This document shows positions 11,868 through 23,160 of a DNA stretch of 64,000 nucleotides, one piece after another. Made by a program: the position numbers and the translations under genes. Position 1 is the first letter of the stretch, and the number at the start of each line of letters is the position of its first letter. This DNA comes from Proteles cristata cristata (lineage: Eukaryota > Chordata > Mammalia > Carnivora > Hyaenidae). Where the stretch lies: assembly GCA_017311185.1 (NCBI GenBank), contig JAESUZ010001514.1, forward strand, positions 186,001-250,000, given 5' to 3'. Under the pieces are notes generated by a model. It was given only the letters and a program-made list of their open reading frames with translations. It was not told where the DNA came from and did not search any database.

Positions 11868-11873
11868 AATAAA
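11868..11873 (+). promoter_or_regulatory. Candidate intronic polyadenylation signal
   Basis: AATAAA 273 bases beyond the read-through stop codon. It may be a chance hexamer in AT-rich sequence. Confidence 0.25.
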
Positions 11874-12050
11874 GTAAGCCTCATTTCTACCTTGCACACC
11901 TCTCAATCCCTAGTTTGGTAGATGAATTAGAATCAGTTCTCTGAGGATTCTAGCTGAGGCAGTGTAAGAATGCCTTCTCTCGGCTTTTTGTTTGCAATTT
12001 TTGTAGAATGAGGTACAAAAAAAAAGCTCACTCTAATTTCAGGAAGTTTT

Positions 12051-12261
12051 TTTAAATTTTTTTTTAACATTCATTTTTGAGAGACAGTATGAGTGGGGGA
12101 GGGGCAGGGAGAAGGGAGAGAGGGAGACACAGAATCGGAAGCAGGCTCCAGGTTCATAGCTGTCAGCACAGAGCCTGACGCAGGGCTTGAACTCATAAAC
12201 CATGAGATCATGACTTGAGCTGAAGTCAGACGCTTAACCGACTGAGCCACCCAGACGCCCC
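12051..12261 (-). repeat. CAN-SINE with 17-bp duplication
   Basis: Minus-strand SINE in the SNX18 intron. The target-site duplication taatttcaggaagtttt is exact at 12034-12050 and 12262-12278. The body is of the older type ('gactgagccacccagacgcccc'). Confidence 0.9.
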
Positions 12262-13775
12262 TAATTTCAGGAAGTTTTAAGAAAATCAGTCTCTTTAAGC
12301 TCGGTCATTTTGAGTTTGGAGTCTATTAACTGACAGAACGTAAAAGAGCGTAATTAAGGAAAACGATGTAGGGAAACTACAAAGGATGCACAGCATCCAA
12401 GTATTGGGTCTGAGAGCCGTGTTTCTGGTATCCCAGTGAGTTAGCTGTCCAACTGCCAGAGCTTGTTTCATTATTAGTCGTTAGTGTCCCTGATTTTTGT
12501 TCAAGCACTAACATTTGTGGATTATTTTAGAAACTAAATTAGGGCCATCAAGCCTGGAGTGAGAGAATGGGGAGGTGTTGGAGTTAGAGGTGGTCTTGCC
12601 TGTAAATATCTTCTGTTTAGTGTGGCGGTTGTGGCAGGGAGGGAGTTACCTAATCTGGCTTCCTGTGACGATGGAAACCTCCCTGGGTCACGAGGTCTGA
12701 CCTTCAGTAAGGAGGTGTTCCCTTTCTTTCCAGGTGTGCTGGTCCAGTTAGGAGCAGCCCTGATCTTTGACGTATTCTTCCTTGCATTGAACTCAGATTT
12801 GCCTCTCCTGTTTGTCTTGCTGTTACCTGGACCCACGGAAAGTTGGTCTATTCCTCATCAACTTATTAGCCCTTTACACTTTTGGGGATGGAAGTCTTGC
12901 TTCCTTCCCTTCCCTGTCTGCTCTCCTCCACCCCTTCCAAGTGTGTGACTAGTCTCCTTATTCACCAAGGAAAGGGTCCTTCCAAATCCTTGAATGTCCT
13001 TGGCCCTGTTAAAATGCAGTATTCTGGAACATCTGCAGTACTGGTTTTGGTAGACAGTTGTTACTTTCCTTGGCAATTTATATTTTGTAGATGCAGTCTT
13101 AGATTGAGGTAGCTATTTGAGCAACCATATTGAATCCGTATCTATATTCCTTATGCCTTTCTTTGGTGTGTAAATTGCTGTGAATCCTTGACTTTCAGGC
13201 TGGTGCTCGTGAGACAGACTCTTTGAGCCTTTCATGCAAGATCTTATATTTAATTACCTTTGTGTTATATCAACCTGGACCCATGCTGCCTTTTTACATA
13301 TTTTGTGAGTTTATGTAAATTGTTGATAAATTGTCAAAAGGGTGGAGACGAGTACAGTCATCTGCAGGTAGACACAAGTGACTGGCTGGTACAAAGTGGC
13401 ATAAGTTCAGTCACTGGCTTTACTGTTGTTCAGACCACACACAGCCTCGTCAAGTACCCCGCTGTTGAAGCATTTAGAAAAGGTATAGTATTTGTTCTGA
13501 GGTCTATTTTGACTTTACAGCAGGATTTTATCAAACTATAATTTACTTACTTTTTTAAAATCCCAGAGTTGAAATTGATATCTGTTTCTTTGGATTTGAA
13601 AAACTTCTTTCACTAAAGCCAGTACCATTTTAAGTTGTTCAAATAGAGTCAAGGGCGCTAAACATAATCCTTAGGAAGTTCAGGAAGAAAATCAATGGTA
13701 ATAAGTATAGTTTGTTTCTGCCGTAGCCTTGGCGTGTAATGTACAGGGATTGTGTGTCCCTAGATGGCAGGTCTT

Positions 13776-13825
13776 TAGAATGGACTGCCATTTAAAGCTA
13801 TAGAATGGACTGCCATTTAAAGCTA
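13776..13825. repeat. Exact 25-bp tandem duplication
   Basis: The unit beginning tagaatggactgcc occupies 13776-13800 and repeats without a mismatch at 13801-13825. It is followed by the first three bases of a third unit. Exactness suggests a recent local duplication. Confidence 0.9.
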
Positions 13826-14569
13826 TAGTGCAATGCAGGAGGCTGAAAAGTGTTTGCTTACAAGCAGTTTTTATCAAGGGTGCTAGTGTTGGTGATTTTT
13901 AGGAATACAGATGAGACAAATTTCATAAGTCATGCAAAAGGTTTTTGAATATGCTCTGGATGTTCAGAACTTGTGGCTGTAAAAAGCAGCTCAACCCTCC
14001 CCTTCAACCCTTTAACTACACAGTTGCTATTGGAATGAGTCTTTTTTTTAGTCTGAGCACTTGGGGATTTTGTTTTTGTTTACAGGCAGTTGTTTTTTTG
14101 TTTTTTGGTTTTTTTTGCCAAGGTCTCAGAATGTAATCACATCAGAGATCTTTACTGTGACTTTTGAGAGGAGGACCAAAAAAAGAAAAAAAAATGATAC
14201 AAATCTTTAAGCAATTTAAAGAGTCTTTTGTTTAAGTATGTGGTTCAAAGTTTATATTTCAGCTTAGGGAGAAACTTAAAAATTCAAAATCATTATTTCA
14301 ACACTTAATTCCCCATTGTTTACAGGAAGAGAAAAGCAGTTTCAGTACTTCTACATTTTACATGTTCTAATCGTACTAGGTCCACATTCAGATGAGACAG
14401 AAATGAATAGAAAGTGCTTTTAAATTACTAACACAGTTAAGGGGAGTTAATTAAGTCCCCCCCCCCAACCCCCCATAATTCTTAGGGGAAAGGTCAGGAA
14501 CATCAGTCTCTTGAGCTTTTTTTTTTATCCAGGAGACTGGTGGTCAGCTTTTACAGTGTTCTAAATCTG

Positions 14570-14775
14570 TGTTATTCAATGCTGGGTCTGTGAGCCACAT
14601 ATGGCTATTTAAATTTAATTAAAATAAAATAAAATCATATAATTCAGTTCCTTAATCACACTAGCTCTATTTCATCTGCTTTGTAGCTAGTGGCTACCAC
14701 ATCAGACATCAGATACAGAACAGGCCGTTTTCATCACTACTGAAGGTTCTGTTAGTGCTGTGCTAAACAGTGGGC
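14570..14775. repeat. Probable non-autonomous DNA-transposon fossil
   Basis: Resembles a common mammalian palindromic element whose halves carry 'gccacatatggctatttaaattt' and 'gctagtggctacc' motifs around an AT-rich centre. Family not determined; hAT-type is my guess. Confidence 0.4.
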
Positions 14776-16396
14776 TCTAGTGGAACTGTGAGCCTTTTCG
14801 AATTTCTCCAGCAAGTTGATGATCTTTGCACGTACTCTTCAGATAGTTTTCTTTTTGGCATCCCGTCCTTTCCACATTAATAAAAACTGGGAGGGGAAGC
14901 AAGCCCTGCCAGACTCCTCTCTATAGAACTTCCCAGGCACTCAACCAGCGAGTAATTTCTGCAGTGTGAGGATGTTCATCTGCTTTGCATCCTGCCTTCA
15001 CCTCCCATTCAGAAAACGTAACTGGTCTCAGAATGGATGTCTGGGATTAGCGAGGAACCAGCTCCAGAAAAAGGGTGGGAAACTCAAATATTCTTAAGTG
15101 TGGTGGACTGGCATTTTTCTGACTATACTTAGTACTGAAACCATTGCTTAAACTTAATAACGGTTTTTGTGTAAGTACTTTCTGCAATACCAAAGAAAGC
15201 CATATGCTTTCTTTAGCTAAAAGAGAATTTTAGAATTCTAATTTTTTTCATCAACTAATGGAGTCTTAGATAAACAGACAATTTTGATTAATGGAGTCGA
15301 GCGTAGGAAGGAGGCATTTTGCTGTAGCCTGAAGTACGGTAGATGGGAATTCAGAATATGTTTGAATGCTACTCATATATCCCTTAAATTCTTTGTTCAT
15401 AGCCAGCTCATTGATTCCTGGCTAGTCACATGTCTGTCACTGACGAGCTTTGTAACCCTGTGGTCCGATTTTCTTTTTTTGAAATGGTAGCACTTTATCT
15501 CCTCCTCTTTGTCATCCCTGCCATAGTATGCTTTTATAATGCTGATGTTGGTGAGCTGGGGTAGTACAGAGAATCTCTTCACTGCCCGTTTCTTAGCTTA
15601 TTCAGTTCTGTTTTCAAAGATATGATTAATCTCTAATATTTACTAAAGCTTAATCTGGATGACAGTGGGTTGTTGTGGTTTAAAAGCTTTAAGCTTATCT
15701 CCTGGGGAATATTGTGAAAGGGAAAGTGTGATGAGAAATGTTGGTCTCATCTTTATGAATATGGACTAGATACTGGGAGGGAAGCACTTGAAGAAAAATT
15801 TCTTGATTCCCAGGAAAGATACATCACATAAAAGTGATTTGTTGGTTAAACGTAGTATGAGTCTAGGAATCAGGGTGGCAGAGCGAGGTTACAAATAGGC
15901 AGGCGGTCCTGTTTTCTGTGTTCTTAAATTACATATGCAGGGTCCACATTGCCCGCCGTACACGTTCCAGATGGAGCCGCCTTTTCAACAAAAAAATCGC
16001 CCCAGGACCTCAGGAATGGTACACCCATAGTGGGCCTATCAGTCTCATGGGGTAGAGTTTCACCATTGTGCTTCCTTTCACCACGTGTAGGGTCCATCTT
16101 GGGTCCCTCAGACATTAATTAAAGATAGCTAGAGTCCTGGCAGGGCACCCCAGGTAAAGCTGGGCCACAGTTAGCCCTTCCCTGTCTACTTCCCATTCTC
16201 CTGTGGCTAAAAATAGAACAGAGAGGGTGGTGCCAGGAATACAGAGAAAAGGTCTAATAAGTGGGTTGTTTACAAACTCATCCTTATTTTGAAACGTCTG
16301 GGCTAGAAATTGAGGTCATTTTGTTTTGTTTTGTTGTAGCCTGTCTTAATCGAACCCATTTGTCCTCTCCCATACTTCCACCTCCAGCTAATTTTT

Positions 16397-16609
16397 TTTT
16401 TTTAAATGTTTTATTTATTTCTAGGAGAGAGAGAGACAGTGTGAGCAGGGGAGGGTCAGAGAGAGAGGGAGTCACAGACTGGAACAGGCTTCAGGCTCTG
16501 AGCTGGCAGTCAGCACAGAGCCCGACGCGGGACCCGAACCCACAAACCGCGAGATCATGACCTAAGCGAAAGTCGGACGCTTAACCGACTAAGCCACCCA
16601 GGCGCCCCA
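16397..16609 (-). repeat. Young-subfamily CAN-SINE, 17-bp duplication
   Basis: Minus-strand copy of the young set: 'tttctaggagag' next to the tail, 'ggcagtcagcacag' and 'taagcgaaagtcgga' diagnostics. Target-site duplication acctccagctaattttt is exact at 16380-16396 and 16610-16626. Confidence 0.92.
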
Positions 16610-16626
16610 ACCTCCAGCTAATTTTT

Positions 16627-17766
16627 AAGGAGACTTCAGTTCTAGCCATAACTTTTGTCTCTGGCTGTATTTTCTTAATAAAAACGAGGTAACCTTTGGG
16701 GCTTTTGAAATAGATGACTGAGTTCTTTGATTAAAACATCCATGTGACTGGCCACAGACGTTCGTGGTCATGAAACTACGTGGGGATAGTGCTCATGTCA
16801 CCCTGTCATTGGTTTCTCAGACTTCTTTTTTGAGCCATGAATCCTTCTTGAAAGTACACTGGGGAGTCCCAATATGTTAAGCTGATCACGGCAGAATCAA
16901 AACGAGGCAGGAACCTGTACTCCCACTCGTGTTCTTTAGATAACATTTGGAGTTCTTTGGACTTCCCTCTTGATTGGGAAATGTCATCCAGACAGGTTCC
17001 TGTTTGGTCATCTTAGGATTTCCAAACACGAAGGCAGAACCCAACTAGGAAGAAGTTCTGGGAGAAGGTGTCAATTCCCTTATAAACATGACCCTTCATT
17101 TAAATGATGTTATTTTTCTTCAGGCTGAATAAAAATCTCATGCCGTATTGTCTGAAAGAATTTTAAAGTCAAAGTTTGATACCAAGTTAGATTTAATTTG
17201 CCATCTAGTTCTGAAACTTTGTGATACCACAAACTGAATGATTATCACAAATAAGCTGGCACAGTCATGCTTAGCTCTTATTTAGAGAGACTGTACTCCA
17301 AGGACCTGTACCATTCATTTGTCACCGTTCGTCACAGAGCACAGATTAGAGTCACATCTGCAGGTGGGACAGGTGGGACTTTGATCCTCATTATGTTCTT
17401 TGGTGGCAGGGAGGTAGTGTGTCGGGTTATTGACAGCCCTCCAAGGCTCCACAGAAGAGATGGGGCTGCCCTGGGTCTGTCAGGGGAGCTTAGCCCCACA
17501 AAGGGAGCCCATGTCAGGGCAAGAGCCCCATGTTCAGAGTCTCCTCACTGTGGACCAGTATGGAATCTGGGGGATTGGTGTGTGGATGTGAGAGGAGATG
17601 TGGACAATGATTTTAACCTCTGCATCTCCGTTTTCTCATTGGTAAACTGGGAATGCTTTCTTCTCTAAGGTCATAAGGATGAAATGTTATGGTTCTCAGT
17701 AGTTACTCACTAAATGCTTAATCTGAAAAGTAGAAAGGACTTTTAAACCGGGAAGCACTCTTCTTT
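16627..17766. other. SNX18 intron, with a MIR-like piece
   Basis: Mostly unassigned. At about 17600-17725 a sense MIR-like stretch ('tttaacctctgcatctccgttttctcatt', then 'actcactaaatgctta') can be seen. Confidence 0.45.
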
Positions 17767-17783
17767 GAAAGATAGTTCTAGCT

Positions 17784-18005
17784 GGGGCGCCTGGGTGGCT
17801 TAGTCGGTTAAGCGTCCGACTTTCGCTTGGGTCATGATCTCGCGGTTCGTGGGTTCGAGCCCCGCGTCGGGCTCTGTGCTGACTGCCAGCTCAGAGCCTG
17901 GAGCCTGTTTCAGAGTCCGTGACTCTCTCTCTGACCCTCCCCTGCTCACGCTGTCTCTCTCTCTCTCTCCTAGAAATAAATAAAAATATTAAAAAAAAAA
18001 AAAAA
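17784..18005 (+). repeat. Young-subfamily CAN-SINE, first half of a composite
   Basis: Forward young copy with an intact A box (TGGCTTAGTCGG) and B box (GGTTCGAGCCC), the 'gactgccagctc' diagnostic and a 'cctagaaataaata' tail. The left flank gaaagatagttctag (17767-17781) is matched not after this tail but after the second SINE that follows. Confidence 0.9.
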
Positions 18006-18013
18006 GAATGTGA

Positions 18014-18121
18014 GGTTACCTGGCTGGCTCAGTGAATAGAGCACACAACTCTTGATCTCAGGGTTGTGAGTTTGAGCCCAAAGTTGGCAGTAGAGATTAA
18101 TTAAAAAAAAAAAAAAAAACT
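18014..18121 (+). repeat. Short tRNA-type SINE, second half of a composite
   Basis: A short carnivore tRNA-derived SINE lacking the CT-rich region: 'cctggctggctcagtgaatagagc', 'cttgatctcagggttgtgagtttgagccc', then an A tail of about 17. It is followed at 18125-18139 by the duplication partner of 17767-17781. Confidence 0.8.
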
Positions 18122-18139
18122 TTAGAAAGATAGTTCTAG

Positions 18140-19129
18140 TAATCTTATCTTCTCTTCCGGTAGCCTCCTGCCCCCAGAATTGCAGGCAAAAATATAAAAC
18201 CCCATGGAGTCATTGTTATAGCAGTTAAGTATTGTATTTTAACATGGCTCTCCTGCACTGCAACCAGAAGGAATGGTACCAGAAATAAAGGCAGTGTTAT
18301 TTGGAGTCACTGGCTTGTGGTTCACATTAAAGAGTTTGTGTAAATTGGTTCCCTATCCAGTAGCTACTGGTATCCCTATCAGTAGCTACTCCCTTCTTCT
18401 AAATCACTTGTGTCATTGCACAAATCACTTTGACATTTCTGAGTTTCTGTTCCCTCATCTGTAAATGTGAGGTTCGTGATCTCCTAGGTATCATTTGTTA
18501 AGTGACTTAGAAAAAAAAAAGTAACATCTGTACACTGAAAATAAAATACTTAGAAAATATACGATGAACATTTAGGCATTGTTTCAGGCTAGTTTCAATA
18601 ACATTCTATCTGCTTATGTGATTTTATAACCTGCGAGCATGAAAACTTGTGCACTTCTAGTTCAGATCAACAAACATAGATTGAGGCCTTAGCCCACCAG
18701 GAGCTGGGAATGTGAAATTGAGAATACCTGCTCTCCTACCTGCTGGTGAGAGCTCCCAGGTGTTTGGAAGCTGGGGTGTGGTGGACAGTTGGAGAACATC
18801 TCTCTGAAAACAAGGGATGTAATTAGTAGGGCCACTAGAGAAATTGTGGTGGATGCTCCCTCCTATAAAGTGTATTTCACTTTGAGTTCAAAATACTATC
18901 TCCTCTCCAAAAGCAGGAACAAACTTGTATTGGTGGTCTTGTATTTGTAGCTTGATTAAACTTTAGCATGAATGAGTGTTAGTTCACTTGTCATTTCTAC
19001 TCCTTTCCTTAGACTTTTTTATCTGTCACTGTGGTTGGACTTTCCTCTTCGGTTAAGGAAACTTTATGTATTATTTGCCAGGTAGTGAGACAGCAGTTCG
19101 CGAAAGGAGCCAAGATCTTAGATTTATTC
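18140..19129. other. SNX18 intron, no feature recognised
   Basis: Single-copy-looking. An imperfect short repeat of 'ccctatcagtagctact' lies at about 18351-18390. Confidence 0.45.
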
Positions 19130-20045
19130 AGAGCATTCTCTCAGAGATAAACCTGACTTCATTCAACAAATGTGTAAGTGCCCATCATAGATCAGGCACT
19201 ATTAAAGATGCCAGGATTGCGTCACTGGCCAAAAAAAGGTCTCCACCCTCGTGGGGCTTACATTCTAGTTCTGGCAGGGTAGAGACACAATGAAAAACCA
19301 GCAGAGTAAGCACATTATAATGTATGTGGTAGGGAAAACATAACAGTGGAGCAGAGCATGTGTGCACGGGGAGGTAGAATGAAGTATAAATGAAAAAGGA
19401 AGAGTGAATGGATGAAAAAGGATGATCAACGTAGGCCTCACTGAGAAGGGGGAGATTTAAATGGAAGCCTGGAGGAGGTGAGGGAGTTAGCCAAACACAT
19501 GTCTGGGGGAGAGAGCATTTCAGGCAAAGCATACAGCTAGAGCAGAGGTGCTGGGGTGGGTATGTGCTATCAGGTAGCAGGAGGCCAGGTGATGGAGCTA
19601 AGAGGATCTGGGAAGGAGATGAGGTCTCACAAGGCCCAATTAGTAGGGCTTTGTAGGTCATTGTCAGGGCTTGGAGGAAAAGCCCTAGTGAGATGGGAGC
19701 CATTGAAGGACTTTGAGCCAAGGAATGACATCCACCTGCACCTGTTAATAGACCTGTTCTAGTTGCTGGTTGACAGTAGAGTGGAGAGAAGGTAGGGTGT
19801 CAAAGGTAGGAGCAGAGAGCCAGCGGGAAACCACTTCAGTAATCCAGGTGAGAGACGATGGATGTGTGGGCCCGGGTGGGGATGATGGAGATGGTGAGGA
19901 GAGATCCCACTCTGGATATATTTTAAAGTTAGAATCAACAGGTTTTCCTAAGGGATCAGAAGGGGCATATGAAAGGGAAAGGAGTCATCAAGGGTCATCT
20001 GCAGTTTTTGGTTTGACCAACAGTAAGAATGAAGTTTCCATCCAC
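19130..20045 (-). repeat. L2 LINE remnant, about 0.9 kb
   Basis: Long antisense L2-like stretch on the + strand. It runs from 'cattcaacaaatg...aggcacta', through 'ggggcttacattctag', 'agcatttcaggcaaagcatac', 'gggctttgtaggtcattg', 'gatgggagccattgaagg' and 'agtaatccaggtgagaga', to 'ctggatatattttaaag'. The order matches the reversed L2 3' region. Old, with no coding frame. Confidence 0.75.
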
Positions 20046-20404
20046 TGAAACCAGGAAGACTAGGAGTGGAACAGGAGTGAGGATGGGAATCAGGACTAGA
20101 ATTTAACCCTTGTAGGTTCATGGGCTCCTACATTCTGCTGACATCTTCTCCAACACATGCATGGACAATCAAGCCTTAAATCTAGTTTCCTCCTTGGAGT
20201 TTCCTACTTGGAGCCCAGTCCTTTCCCAGTAGCCATGGCTGGTAGAATGCTAACTGGTGTGCCAAAGACTATACATTGCTTAGTTATGGGGTAGTGTGTT
20301 GGGGCCATGTTTTTATGTTCATGTAGTATGTAGCTTCACTATTTTGTACATGCATAATAAGTGCTTATTAAATGCTTGTTGAATTAAAAAAAAGTAGGCA
20401 CCCA

Positions 20405-20590
20405 GGGTGCCTGGGTGACTGTCAGCTGGGCATCCAATTCTTGATTTTGGCCCAGGTCATGAACTCACAGTCCTGAGAACGAGCCCTTTGTCAGTGCAGA
20501 GCCTGCTTGGGACTCTCTCTCCCTCTCTCTCTGCCCCTCCCACACACTCGTTCTCTCTCTCGCTCTCTTTCTCTCAAAAGTAAATAAATG
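20405..20590 (+). repeat. Older, diverged CAN-SINE
   Basis: Forward SINE: 'gggtgcctgggtga' head, 'aggtcatgaactcaca' body, a CT-rich region and an 'aaaagtaaataaatga' tail. Several deletions relative to the other copies. Confidence 0.8.
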
Positions 20591-21431
20591 AGCAAGACAA
20601 AGAGTCTTCAACTTTTGTATCTATGAAGTAGCTTTCCTAAACTGGGGAGAAGAGAAGTTTTAAAATGCTTTATTTTATATGCCAGAAAAATTAATATTAT
20701 ATACCTCATGATTTCACTTTGTATTGATTCTTGATATTTAAACTTATGTGTATACACTTGTTTCCTCTTTGGTAAGCTTTTATTTTAACACTCCTGTCAG
20801 GGTCCTTTTTTTGCTTAGTTCCAAGCACAGGATCTAGAGAGTACATTCATCTTGTTGAATGACTTGGATACACAAATCACTGAGCATAGATGCTGAGCAG
20901 TAGGTATCTGCTCTCATGGAAGGTGCAGTTCCATAATGGAAGTAGGATGTGTGTGCAGAGAATTGGGAGAGAGGAGGTCGACTTAACTTAGTGCCTATCG
21001 TAAGAGTGCACAGGAGTCCTGAGGATGAGTCATTGTCAACTGTGTTAGGAGCTTGGGTGTAGGCATTTGATTTCTTCTTCTGAAAGGAGGACATATATAT
21101 ATGTAGACATACGTATATGTATATGTGTATGTACATATGTACATATATTAATATAATTTACTGTCAAATTGGCTAGCATACAGCATGTCACCGTACAGTA
21201 CTGTCACTATACAGTATGATGCATGTGCAGTTGTGGGCACATGCCATGGTGTGAAATAGGGAAGAGGAGGGAGTAATCAACTATGGGGAGAGGATAGAGG
21301 TCATGGGTGGCTCCTGCCAGTCTCACTATGAGAAGTTTTTTGAAAATAAATTGCAAGTTTGCCTAGCAGGCAGAGTCTGGAAGGCTTTCTGGGCAGAGGG
21401 AATCAATCATGTACAAAACTCAGGGGCTAGA
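20591..21431. other. SNX18 intron, with an alternating purine-pyrimidine tract
   Basis: Includes a TA/TG/CA-rich alternating tract at about 21091-21150. I recognise no exon. Confidence 0.45.
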
Positions 21432-21590
21432 TCCTGGCTGCCTATCAGATTCAGCCCTGGAGTGGTTACAACTGCCCCACCCTGGACCTAATGAATCAGA
21501 ATGTTAGGGACCTGTGGCCTACACAGTGGTGTTCTTTAAAGAGCTCCCCACAGGATTGTGATGGGCCACTGGGTTTACACCTGGTGCTGG
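21432..21590. repeat. MER5-like DNA-transposon remnant
   Basis: 'tcctggctgcctatcagattc' at one side, 'aatgaatcagaatgttaggg' in the centre and 'aaagagctccccacagg' at the other resemble the short palindromic MER5 (hAT-Charlie) consensus. Degraded. Confidence 0.5.
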
Positions 21591-22329
21591 AGGGGATAGA
21601 GGGGAGAGTCAAGGAAAGATCAAACAGGGTATTGACATCCTCAGGCCTGCACTTTAGATGGACAGGTCCTAGTGACAGGTGTAAAGGGTGGTGTGTGGGT
21701 GAGGTGAGATGGGCAGCTTAGTGATTTAGGCAGAACATGATGAAATCCTCAACTGAGGCTGTGTGCATGGTGTTGGGGAGGAAGAGATAGAGGCTGAGTG
21801 CCTACAGGAGTGAGGGTAAGGAACAGGGAGGAGTATAAAATGACCTGCAGACAAGAGACTGGAGCTACCAACAGAGATACTTGGAGATAGAGCAAGGCTC
21901 CGCACTACAGCCTGTGGGCCAAACCCACCCATGTACCTGTTACAGCACTGCAGCTAAGGGTGGTGTTCACATTTCTAAATGATTCCATTTTTAATGAGTA
22001 TAAAAGCCTCCATTTTGCCTTGATGTGCAAAACTTCCTGACCCCTAAGGAAAGTGTTTAACTGGGAGGTCAGGCAGGTGCCGGAGCTGGGGTATGAGTAG
22101 TAATAGCAATTGCTACCTTCTTTTGAGTCCTTACTGTGTGAGTAGCGGTATTCGGGCAGTTACACTGTGTCCGATTCCCTGTAGGAGCGGGTCTGACTGC
22201 ATGCACTCTGCAACCAGGGGAAGTTGAGGTCCCACAGGCTTCACTGTGTAACTGGTTGCAGTTTCCTCATGTATAACATGGAGTCATCATTTTGCATGCC
22301 AAATACGTGTCCGCATGAGTAACTAGCTA
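21591..22329. other. SNX18 intron, unassigned
   Basis: No exon seen. Parts of 21730-21870 are purine-rich and could be more L2 debris. Confidence 0.4.
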
Positions 22330-22700
22330 TTGTATTAGATTCCTAGGGCTGCTGTGACATGGCTTAAAAAGACAACCTTCCAAACGACCATGTTGGCAGG
22401 GCCACGTGCTCTGTAAAGGCTCTGGGGGAAGTTCTTCCATGCCATCGTTGCTGTCCTTTGGCCTCCGCCTCCATCTTTACCTGATGTTCTCCCCCTGTGC
22501 CCGTCTCTTGGTCTCCTCTTCTTTTAAGAATCCAACTAGTCCTATTGGATTTAGGGCCTGTCCTAATCCAGTATGACCTCACATAAACTAATTATATGTG
22601 CGAAGGTGATTTCCAGATAAGGTCACAGTCACAGGCTGTATGTAGGTGGATGGGAATTTTGGTGGTGTGTGGGGGGGGAGGTTGGGGGGTTGGATACTCT
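22330..22700 (-). repeat. MLT1-like (ERVL-MaLR) solo LTR remnant, antisense
   Basis: Antisense LTR phrases: 'tattagattcctagggctgc' at one end, then 'agtcctattggatttagggc', 'ccagtatgacctcaca' and 'ccagataaggtcaca'. Old endogenous LTR with no internal genes. Confidence 0.6.
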
Positions 22701-22997
22701 TCAACCAAGTACAGCTATTAACTTCCCCAAAGGGGTATTATCCCCATGTGAAACCTTTGAAAACTAACACTCCGGAAAGCTAAGTGAATTTCGGGATCAC
22801 ACACCTAATAGCGGAGCCAGAATTTGAGTTCATTTCTTGCCTTGATTTAAAACTAGTGTTCATTATGCTTCAGTAAGTAGCATGCCTGCTAGAACGTTTC
22901 GTATTCTGTAGGCAGGCAATGGCCACTAAAGGTTTGAAACGGAAAAATGGCATCTGAATCATGATAAAAAATTTAAAAAAACAAAACAAAACATATT

Positions 22998-23160
22998 TTG
23001 AGGGCTTACCATGTGCCAGGCGTGATGCTTCATGTTTACATTCATTATGTCCATTTAAACCTCATAGGAGATCTTGAGGTAAATAGCCCCATTATTCCCA
23101 TTTTGCAGACAGGGGATGAACCACAGAATTTAACTGTGAGCTCTTGGAGGTGTCCCTCAC
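22998..23160 (-). repeat. MIR-like SINE remnant
   Basis: 'gcttaccatgtgccaggc', 'cctcataggag' and 'ccattttgcagacagggg' follow the order of an antisense MIR. Confidence 0.6.

Larger units (their letters stand above)
12279..16379. other. SNX18 intron, mostly single-copy
   Basis: No exon recognised. It contains a 25-bp tandem duplication (13776), a C-rich homopolymer tract (about 14457-14475) and one probable DNA-transposon fossil (14570). At 15900-16250 is a somewhat CpG-richer stretch that I cannot assign. Confidence 0.5.

Noticed and set aside
17784..18121. Functional tRNA genes at the SINE heads
   Set aside because: The A and B boxes are present, but the heads lack a complete cloverleaf acceptor stem and continue into SINE bodies, so they are tRNA-derived SINEs.
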